Source: Candidatus Chloroploca asiatica
GTDB taxonomy: Bacteria; Chloroflexota; Chloroflexia; Chloroflexales; Chloroflexaceae
Assembly (NCBI RefSeq): GCF_002532075.1
Contig: NZ_LYXE01000136.1
Span: 1 to 34,340, forward strand
Length of the DNA: 34,340 nucleotides
Direction: 5' to 3'
Below, piece after piece: positions 14,773 to 23,400 of the stretch. Positions within the stretch are counted from its first letter, which is position 1; each line of letters opens with the position of its first letter. The notes under the pieces were generated by a model that searched no databases, was not told the DNA's origin, and saw nothing but the letters and a program-made list of their open reading frames with translations. A program made the position numbers and the translations under genes.

Positions 14773-15894
14773 ATGGTGAGAAAACCCTTTCCAGTATGCT
14801 CTGGCTTGATCCTGTGTCTCCTGATGAGCCTGATCCTGGGTGCGTGTGGTCTGGTACCTGCGTCCGGCGCTCTTCCTATGCCAACTGAACCGCCTCGGTC
14901 CACCGCCGCCGTCTTGCCAAAACATAGCCTGCCCGCGGCTGAGTCAGTCGTGCAGGTACCAACGGCGACCGAGCGACCCACGGTAACACCAGTGCCCACA
15001 ACGGTGCCGCCAACGCCAACGGCGACACCCCAACCCGACCTACGTCCTGTCGTAGGCTTGCAAGTTGGGCATTGGAAGATCGAAGATCATCCTGATGAGC
15101 AGGCTGCCCTGCGCAGGTTTTCTGGGGCCTATTACCGCGGCTACGATGAGTGGGAAGTTAATTTTGTGATCGCCGAGTTGACCCGCGATCAGCTTGAGGC
15201 TGAAGGGGTCGTTGTCGAGTTGCTACCTGCAACCGTACCAATTGGTTATGAGGCTGATGTCTTTGTGAGTATCCACGTTGATGGAGTGACCGGGGCGCAG
15301 GCGGCGACACGACGGGGCTGGAAGGTGGCGACGCCCTTCCGGGCTTCTCTTGCCTCGCAACGCCTTGAAGCGGCCATTGCGACAACATATCCTGCGGCCA
15401 CAGGCTTGCCGGCTGATCCGCTTGGGCCATCGTATGATATGCGGGCCTACTATGCCTTTGCCTATTATCGCTACTGGCACAGCCTTGCCCCGACAACGCC
15501 AGCCGTTTTGTTGGAAGCAGGGTTTATGACCCATCCTGATGACCGGGTGCTGATCTTTCAGCAACCCGAACGGATGGCAACAGGTCTAGCCAAGGGCATT
15601 CTGGCATACCTAGAGGCGTACCACCCGGCAGATCCTGATGCTCGGGCCTCGATTGGGCTAGCCATGCTGCGGCCGATCGCCGCCGATACGCCCATCTTCC
15701 CGCGCGCTGACGAACGCCAGACGCCGCTTCTGCGGGTTGGCCCTGCGCAGCCACTCGTCCAAGTTGCCCAAAGCCGCGAAGCTGACTGGTATCTCGTCTT
15801 TACGCACGGGGGATCATGGGATCTCGGCTGGATCAGATCTAGTGCCGTCCGCGACACGGGCGAACCACTTGAACCACCCCACCCGCGCCCGTAA
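14773..15894 (+). CDS. Lipoprotein N-acetylmuramoyl-L-alanine amidase
   Basis: A cell-wall amidase of the Amidase_3 zinc type, which cuts the bond between muramic acid and the stem peptide. A lipoprotein signal peptide ends in LILGAC (lipid-bearing C25). A Pro/Thr-rich linker (35-90) leads to the catalytic domain with the zinc ligands H100 (QVGH), E128 (DEWEVN) and H168 (SIHVDG) and the catalytic Glu E248 (LLEAGFMTH). A possible SH3-like part (about 310-365) ends the protein. The enzyme would be anchored on the outer face of the membrane. It starts 21 bp after rho, with a poor ribosome binding site, so it may be co-transcribed with rho. Confidence 0.9.
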   Translation: MVRKPFPVCSGLILCLLMSLILGACGLVPASGALPMPTEPPRSTAAVLPKHSLPAAESVVQVPTATERPTVTPVPTTVPPTPTATPQPDLRPVVGLQVGHWKIEDHPDEQAALRRFSGAYYRGYDEWEVNFVIAELTRDQLEAEGVVVELLPATVPIGYEADVFVSIHVDGVTGAQAATRRGWKVATPFRASLASQRLEAAIATTYPAATGLPADPLGPSYDMRAYYAFAYYRYWHSLAPTTPAVLLEAGFMTHPDDRVLIFQQPERMATGLAKGILAYLEAYHPADPDARASIGLAMLRPIAADTPIFPRADERQTPLLRVGPAQPLVQVAQSREADWYLVFTHGGSWDLGWIRSSAVRDTGEPLEPPHPRP

Positions 15895-15912
15895 GACACA
15901 GCATGTAACATC

Positions 15913-15969
15913 ATATTTTACACATAAAAAACAGCCAGCTTTGCTGGCTGTTTTTTATGTGTAAAATAT
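15913..15969. terminator. Bidirectional terminator, 27-bp stem
   Basis: A perfect inverted repeat of 27-bp arms with a TTT loop. The core is CAGCCAGC / GCTGGCTG, flanked by A6 and T6, so either strand gives a strong hairpin followed by a U-run. It serves the convergent amidase (plus) and sodA (minus). The outer AT-rich arms (ATATTTTACACAT type) are also perfectly paired, which is more than termination needs. Confidence 0.93.
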
Positions 15970-15973
15970 AAGC

Positions 15974-16588
15974 TTACGCACGAGCCGCGTCGTACAACTC
16001 GGCAACCTTCGCCCAGTTCACCACATTCCACCAGGCATCAACATAGCCGGCACGCTTGTACTGATACTTCAGGTAATAGGCGTGCTCCCAGACATCCAGG
16101 CCAAGGATCGCCTTCTTGCCCTCCATCACCGGCGTATCCTGATTGGGCGTGCTCGTAATCGCAACCGTACCATCAGGATTGACAACCAACCAGGCCCAGC
16201 CAGAGCCAAAACGACCAATGGCAGCCGCCTTGAACTTCTCTTTGAACTCAGCAAAGCTACCAAACGCTGCCGCAATTGCGGTACCAAGCGCACCGGTCGG
16301 CTCACCACCAGCATTTGGCCCCATCGTCTCCCAGAAGAGCGCATGGTTCCAGTGGCCACCGCCATTGTTGCGTACCACCATACGAATAGCCTCGGGCAGC
16401 GCATCGAGGTCGCCAATTAACGCTTCCAGGCTCTTATCCTGCAGATCAGGATAATTAGCGAGCGCATTGTTCAAATTAGTGACATACGTATTGTGGTGAT
16501 TATCGTGGTGAAAATGCATCGTCGCCTCATCAATGTGAGGCTCAAGTGCAGTATAGGCGTAGGGCAAGGCGGGCAATTCGAATGGCAT
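15974..16588 (-). CDS. sodA: Superoxide dismutase, Mn type
   Basis: Converts superoxide to oxygen and hydrogen peroxide. The 204-residue protein has full family length and all metal ligands: H27 (FHHDNHH), H82 (WNHALFW), D165 and H169 (DVWEHAYY). [20 protein letters not shown] and the Gln in the NQDTPV strand point to the manganese form. No signal peptide is seen, so it is cytoplasmic. It starts 30 bp after the SufR-like gene, with an AAAGGA ribosome binding site, and ends at the bidirectional terminator, so the two genes form a short operon. Confidence 0.95.
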   Translation of the reverse strand: MPFELPALPYAYTALEPHIDEATMHFHHDNHHNTYVTNLNNALANYPDLQDKSLEALIGDLDALPEAIRMVVRNNGGGHWNHALFWETMGPNAGGEPTGALGTAIAAAFGSFAEFKEKFKAAAIGRFGSGWAWLVVNPDGTVAITSTPNQDTPVMEGKKAILGLDVWEHAYYLKYQYKRAGYVDAWWNVVNWAKVAELYDAARA

Positions 16589-16618
16589 AGATTCATTCCT
16601 TTTGATATTCAGAAGACA

Positions 16619-17260
16619 TTACACAGGGATACGATAGCGGCAGCAATGCTGACCGCAGGCAATGGAACTTTCACGGACAAGCGGCGCACCAAGCAGGGCC
16701 TCGTAGAGGCGTTCTTCCTGAAGACAGATCTGGTTGTATTTGCGCGCCACACAATCAATCGGGCAATTGTACTCGGTCAACACGAAGGAACCATCTTCTT
16801 CTTCGACCCACTCGCACATATAGCCCTGCGCAGCAAGCAGCTTGGCTAACGTCTCGACCTTCTCACGCCGATTCTTATCAGCAAGGTGTGGGCCAAACTC
16901 GTGCAACATCCTTTCGTGCCGTTGTTCGAGCACTTCTTCGAGCACCATCGCGCCACCGATATGTTCAAGATAGTGCAACAGATCAAGCACCAGACGGTCG
17001 TACTGTTTGGGAAAGCGCGCTTCGGCTTCGGGTGTCAGCACATAGAGATTAGAAGGCCGCCCGATCTGACGACGCAAGCCCGAGACAGAGACAAGCTTGT
17101 CGCGCTCGAGAATGGCAAGGTGCTGGCGGATGCCAACTGCGCCGATACCCAGGTGTTCGCTCAACTCCAGCGCAGTCATCTCACCATAACGACGCAACAA
17201 CTGGAGAATGCTTCGTCGTGTAGAACCCTGCTCTTTTCGCTCAGTCGTGATGGTGTCCAT
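16619..17260 (-). CDS. SufR-like Fe-S transcriptional regulator
   Basis: A 213-residue DeoR/ArsR-like regulator. A winged helix-turn-helix covers about 17-75 (ILQLLRRYGEMTALELSEHLGIGAVGIRQHLAIL), with a wing region RQIGRPSNLYVLT. The C-terminal half has seven cysteines (C149, C166, C170, C179, C202, C206, C207); the C166-x12-C179 spacing is that of SufR, the repressor of Fe-S cluster assembly genes, which holds an Fe-S cluster. The protein probably senses iron-sulfur or oxidative status and controls the operon it shares with sodA; that is an inference. The ATG at 17260 fits the family start better than the upstream 17320. Confidence 0.82.
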   Translation of the reverse strand: MDTITTERKEQGSTRRSILQLLRRYGEMTALELSEHLGIGAVGIRQHLAILERDKLVSVSGLRRQIGRPSNLYVLTPEAEARFPKQYDRLVLDLLHYLEHIGGAMVLEEVLEQRHERMLHEFGPHLADKNRREKVETLAKLLAAQGYMCEWVEEEDGSFVLTEYNCPIDCVARKYNQICLQEERLYEALLGAPLVRESSIACGQHCCRYRIPV

Positions 17261-17340
17261 TGCTCTACGGCTTTCATGCTGATGCACTGTCGCTGAAACG
17301 TGACTGGCATCGCATACCATGCATTACGAAACCTATAACG

Positions 17341-17370
17341 AGTATAACATTGTCATTTTGGCACTGTCAA
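17341..17370 (-). promoter_or_regulatory. Promoter of the SufR-like/sodA operon
   Basis: On the minus strand TTGACA, an 18-bp spacer and TATACT. The TATAAC hexamer (plus strand) occurs twice with a 9-bp period at 17334 and 17343, overlapping the -10 box, and could be part of an operator for self-control. Confidence 0.65.
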
Positions 17371-17391
17371 GGTTGAGGAGCGCAGCGAAAC

Positions 17392-17420
17392 TTGCCGCAT
17401 AAGGATGGGGTTTGTATAAT
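17392..17420 (+). promoter_or_regulatory. Promoter overlapping the start of the giant gene
   Basis: TTGCCG (17392-17397), a 17-bp spacer and a perfect TATAAT (17415-17420). Transcription should start near 17427-17428, which is the A of an in-frame ATG (17428). If so, the message would be leaderless and the ATG at 17419 and TTG at 17392 would not be used. Confidence 0.5.
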
Positions 17421-20400
17421 GAACGCGATGGATAACGATCAACCAAACTCCCCTCCACATACCTCTCGGCTAGCAGGTTCAATACCTGTCTGGCTGTCGC
17501 GCCTTTTGCTGTTGCTCATTTTGTTGCTGGGAGCCTATTTTCGCACCCTTAGCCTCACCGATTGGGATGCGGGCACCGGGCAGCATCCTGATGAACGCTT
17601 TTTTGCCGATGTTACGTCCAATGTCCGGTTGCCTGCGAGTCTCGGTGAGCTCTATGATTCATCGCGGTCGCCGCTGAATCCGCGGAATAATGATCGCTTT
17701 CCGTTTTTTGCCTATGGCCCCCTGCCGGTCTGGATGGCCCGCACGGCTGCCGTTGCGCTGACACCCGACACACGTCCTGATGGAACACCCAATTTTCCGG
17801 CGCAAGTGCCGAGTATCAATGGGCCACCTCGTGCTGGCCTTGATCCAACGCGACCACAAGAACGCCGCACCGATCTCGGCCCTCTCGTTGATAATCCCGA
17901 AGCAAGCTTTGTTCGCCTGACGCCGCTGATTGCCCTGGTCAACCCCGAGGGGCGCAATCTGACGATGTATGGCGACATCCAGAAGGTTGGGCGGAGCCTC
18001 GCGGTGCTTTTTGATCTCGGGTCGTTGCTCTTGATCTATTTGATCGGGCGGCGTCTCTTTGGGGTGCGTGTGGGTCTACTCGCGGCTTTGCTTGGCGCGA
18101 TGGCCGTGATGCCGATCCAGCAGTCCCATTTTTTTGTTGATCCGATCTTTTCGACCTTCTTTGCGCTGTTGAGTATCTATTGGATTGTAAGGATGGCGCA
18201 GGGTGGTGGCCCGCTCGTAGCAATGCTCGTGGGCTTCAGTATCGGCGCGGCAATGGCCAACCGCATTACGATGGCAACCCTGGGGGGCCTGGCGATCGTC
18301 GCTGCACTGATTTCCGCAGCACGTTTTGTGCAGACGCAACGTAGCCAGGCGGGTCAAGCCACGTATCTCCCGTCACTTGTGTGGCCTCTGCTGGCACGCT
18401 TCTGGCGGCGCGACTTTCCGTTGCTGGTGTTCGCCGGGGCAATGACGCTGCTTAGTTTTCGGACGCTCTCGCCCGATGCGTTTACCGGGTCGCGCCCCGA
18501 TTCGCCGGTGGTGGTGAGTGACGGGCACGGCGGCGCGGGGTTGCTGCAGGGGGCCGGGTTCCTTGATGTGCGCCTTGAGCCGCGCTTTCTGTCGGGGCTC
18601 AGCAGTGTGAGTGGCCTCGTCAGCGGCGAGGTTGATTTTCCACCGTCGCAACAGTGGGTCGCCCGTACAGCGTACCTCTTTCCCTGGAGCAATATGGTGC
18701 TCTGGGGGATGGGGCCAGCGCTGGGGTTGGCAGCCTGGGGCGGCTGGCTCGCCTTTGGACTTGGCGGGCTACGTCGGGTGCTCTGGCCGGGCCGTGACGA
18801 TCCGTTGGTCAGTGCCGCCTGGGTGCCGTTTGCCTGGGTCACCTTCTATTTTCTCTGGCAGGGTGGGCAGTTTGTCATTACGCTGCGCTACCTCTTGCCG
18901 ATCTATGGGCCGCTGATCATCTTTGGCGCCTGGGGACTCGTGGGCCTGTGGTCGTGGCGGCGCACACCACCCACGCTACCCCGCATTCCCGTGGCGCTGC
19001 CACGCCAGGCGCCACCTGTGCTGCTCTTTTCCGTCATCATGCTCACGCTGGGTTGGGCCTATGCGTTTACCCGCATCTATACCCAACCCCACTCGCGGGT
19101 GATGGCGGCCCGTTGGCTCGCCGATCATGCGCCCCCTGGTTCGTATGTGATGTCGGAAACCTGGGATGATGGGTTGCCCCTCCAGGTCACGCGGGCTTCG
19201 TGGGGCCAGACCTTTCAGGGCATTTCGTCGGCCCCCTACGCCGAAGATGAGTTGCGCAAATATGTCGGCGGCCTCGGCGGCGATGGGCGCTTCGAGCCAG
19301 GCCTGCTTGATCAACTCGATCAGGCCGACTATATTACGCTGACCAGCAATCGCGTCTATGATAGTACGTCGCGGCTGCGGATGCGCTACCCCGCGCTGAT
19401 GCGCTACTATCAAGCGCTCTTCAATGGCGAACTTGGCTTTCGCCTCGTCGCTGAAGTCACGTCCTACCCACGGATCATGGGGATCGAAATCCCTGACCAG
19501 GCCGCCGAAGAGGCGTTTCATGTCTATGACCATCCCAGGGTACTGATTTTTGCCAAGACGCCGGCCTATTCACGGCAGCGCGCCGAAGCTTTGCTGATCA
19601 ACGAGGTGCTCTGGGGTGAGGTCTACAAGTCGTCGGTACGGGTGGCCGACCGCAATGTGACGGCATTGCGCTTGACTGATGCGCAGTGGCCGCGCTATGC
19701 CGCCGGTGGTACCTGGGCCGAGTTCTTTCAGCGACCGGCGTTGCTCACAGCGCTTGCGCCGCTCTTCTGGGTCATCATCTTGCAACTGCTCGGGTTGGCG
19801 ACCTTTGCGCTCGGCTTCCGCTGGCTGCGCTGGCTGCCTGATCACGGGTATAGTCTGGCAAAGATCGTCGGCTTGCTGCTCGTGGCCTATGCAGCCTGGT
19901 TGATGGGGAGCCTGGGCAATCGTCCTGGCATCCCCGGGCGTGGTGCCGAAGAAGCCCTGGGCTGGGGACCCTTTCCGCTCGCCTTTGCCCCAACGACGCT
20001 CTGGCTCGTTGCGCTGCCGCTGCTAGTCGCCGGGGCGCTGTCAGCCTGGTTCAATCGGGCGAGCCTGGCCGACGTCTGGCGAACCCGCCGGAGCGCCATC
20101 CTTGGGGCCGAACTGGTCTTCGTGAGTTTTTTGCTGCTCGGCTTGCTCTTGCGTTGGTTCAACCCCGACCTGTGGCACTACGCCCGCGGCGGCGAAAAGC
20201 CAATGGATTTTGCCTACTTCAATGCGGTACTCAAGAGTGCAGCTTTTCCACCGTATGATCCCTGGCACGCCGGCGGGACGATCAACTACTACTATTTTGG
20301 CTTTGTCCTTGTTGGTACACTGACCCACCTGAGTGGCGTGGTGCCGAGCATTGCCTACAATCTGGCCGTGGCGACGATCTTCGCGCTCACGGCTGTCGGG

Positions 20401-23400
20401 GCCTGGGGGCTTGTCTATAACGTCCTGGCCCAACCCGTCGCGTCGTCAGAGCACGATCTGGCGAAGACCGGGGAGCGACGCGCCCTCGTCGCGGCCCTGC
20501 TTGCCCCGATCTTGCTGCTCGTCCCGGGAAATCTCGCCCAGGCGCTCTGGTATCTCAATGGTTACGCCACTGAGCAGGCGACCAGGGGGCGCGGCGAATG
20601 GGCCTACTGGGACGCGACACGCATTGTTGAGGGCACCGTCAACGAGTTTCCTTTTTTCACTTTTCTCTTTGGCGACCTGCATGCTCATATGCTTGTGATG
20701 CCATTGAGCCTGGCGCTGCTCGGGCTCGCGGTGGCGTATCTGTTGATACTGCCGCGTGTGCAGGTCGTGACGAGCAAGCCTGTTTGGCGCGATCTTGGGG
20801 GCGTGGTTGGCCTAGTGATACTGATGGGCCTGTTGGCCGGGGTCATCAGGGCAACGAACACCTGGGATTATCCCTCGTTTGTCGGGTTGGCGGGCTTGAT
20901 CATGGCGGGGGCGGGCTGGCGGGCGAGTCGCGCTCAGTTGCGTGGCGAGCAGGCACGGTGGCTCTGGGCCCTGATCTGGGTTGCAGTGCCGCCGTTGGTG
21001 ATGGTCTTGATCGGCAATCTTTTGATCGTGCCCTTCACCTCGAATTTTGCCACTGAATCTTCTGGGGTCGCCCTGTGGCGCGATGATCGTCACATCAGCC
21101 TGCTGCTGCAGGTCGCACTCGCGCAGCGCACGACGCTCGGCGAATTCTTGTTGCTCTATGGACACTGGCTGGTCGTGGCGCTCGTGGCTAGCGCGATGCT
21201 AGCGCGGCGCTGGCTCAAACCTGTGCCGCTTGCCGTGAGCGCAGGGGTGCTTGTTGTCGTGATGGTCAGCCTCGGCTTGCCGGCGATCCTTTTGCTCGGG
21301 CCACTGGTTGGCGTGGGCATCTGGATGCTCTGGCGGATACGCCGGGCGCCCTACGATCTCGTGCTACCGGTGCTCTGGCTGGTTGCCGCGCTCGGACTTA
21401 GCGTACTCGTCGAGATCGTGGTGGTCAAGGGCGATGTCGGGCGGATGAATACCGTCTTCAAGTTTGGCCTGCACACCTGGATGCTCTTTGCGCTTGGCGT
21501 AGCGGCGCTCTTGCCGCGTCTCTGGGCACCTGGGCGCAAGGCGAACCGCGCAACGGCGTTGCTCCGAGGCACCTTCGTGGTGCTCGGCGCAGCAGCCCTG
21601 GTCTATCCGCTGACGGCGACGCCAGCACGGATCGGCGATCGCTGGAACCCCGAAGCCCCCCGTGGACTCGACGGCGCAGCGTTTATGCAGTGGATCAGCG
21701 CCGAGCGCCACGGCAACGCCTTTGCCCTCAACGAAGACGCGGCAGCCATTGCCTGGCTCCAGGCGCATGTCACCGGAACGCCGGTGATCCTTGAGGCGCA
21801 TCAACCCTCGTATCAGTGGGCCGGGCGCGTCGCAACCTTCACCGGTCTCCCTACGATCCTCGGCTGGGAATGGCACCAAATTCAGCAACGCAATGCGGTC
21901 AATGCGAATACGGCGATTGCCTTCCGCCAGCAAACGATCGAGACGATCTACACGACCACAGACGTGCCCATAGCGCTCGAACTTCTCCGTGGCTACGGCG
22001 TCAGCTATGTCTATGTGGGCAGCGTCGAACGCGAATACTACAGCGCCGAAGGCCTGGCGAAATTTGATAGTCTGACGAGCTCCGGTGAACTGGAGCGGGT
22101 CTTTGCCGAAGGCCAGACGGCGATCTATCGCATGGTGAGTCCTGGTACACCGCAGATGCTGACGAGCGACCGTGTGCTGGATCCTCCGGTGATGGATCTT
22201 ACCCCGCCACTACTACTGGACACCCCGGTCAACCAGTTACCTGCGGTTGATGAATTTGCCTGGAACCCCTTCGTCCGCGAGAGCTCGATTGCCTCGTTGT
22301 TGCTCTGGATCGTGGTCTTCTATGGCGTAGCGCTGATCGGTCTTCCCACGGCGGTGATCATCTTTGGGCACTGGCGCGACGGCGGGGTTGTCTGGGCACG
22401 CGTGCTCGGCTTGCTCTTGCTTGGGTACGCCATCTGGCTACCGACCAGCCTGGGGCTATGGTCCTATAATTATCAGGGCGTCCTTGGCGGCCTGATCCTT
22501 GTCGCCGGCCTCAATCTAGGCTTGCTCGGGTGGCTTGGGCGGGGCGCTGAAGCATCGCTGAGCGGTCGCATCAGGGCAGGGCTACGGCATCTACTGGCGA
22601 GCCTGCAAACAAAGCGCCGCGGTATCTTCTGGAGCGAAGGAATTTTTCTGGGGGGCCTACTGGCGCTAGCGCTGGTACGTGCGTTCAACCCCGATCTCTG
22701 GCATCCCATCTGGGGCGGTGAGAAACCGATGGAAGCCGGCTTTCTCTATGCGATCTTACGCAGCCCGGTGATGCCGCCGTTCGATCCGTTTTTCAGTGAT
22801 GGGTATATCAATTATTACTATTACGGCTTCTACCTGCTCTCGCTGCCCATCAAGCTCACCGGCACGGCCCCGGCGATTGGCTTCAACCTGGCGGTCGCGA
22901 CGCTCTTTGCGTTGACCGTAGCGGGAGCCTTTGCCATCGTGTCCGAGTTGACGGGGCGGGTGCGCTACGGATGGCTGGCCGTAGCACTGGTCGGCATCCT
23001 GGGCAACCTGGCGAGCTTCTTTGCGACAGGCTGGTCACGGGGCGCAGCGGCGGTGTGGCAGGTCTTCCGTGGTGGCAGCCTATCTACCTTCGGGGAGCGC
23101 CTGGGCGATTGGTACATCGGGCCGAGCCGGGTGATCCCCAATACCATCAACGAATTCCCTGCGTTTACCTTTCTCTTCGCCGATCTGCATCCCCATATGA
23201 TCGCGCTGCCGATTGCGTTGTTGCTGGTGGCGTGTGCCTTTGAGTTGAGCCGGTCTCGCCCTGGACTCCCTGCGGCAGAACGCTTGCCGCAAGCCCCGCG
23301 GCTGGCGTGGTACACGACGCTGGTGGTAAGCGCGTTGAGCCTGGGCACGCTGGCGGTGACGAATGCATGGGACGTGCCAATCTATGCGCTGCTGCTTGGT

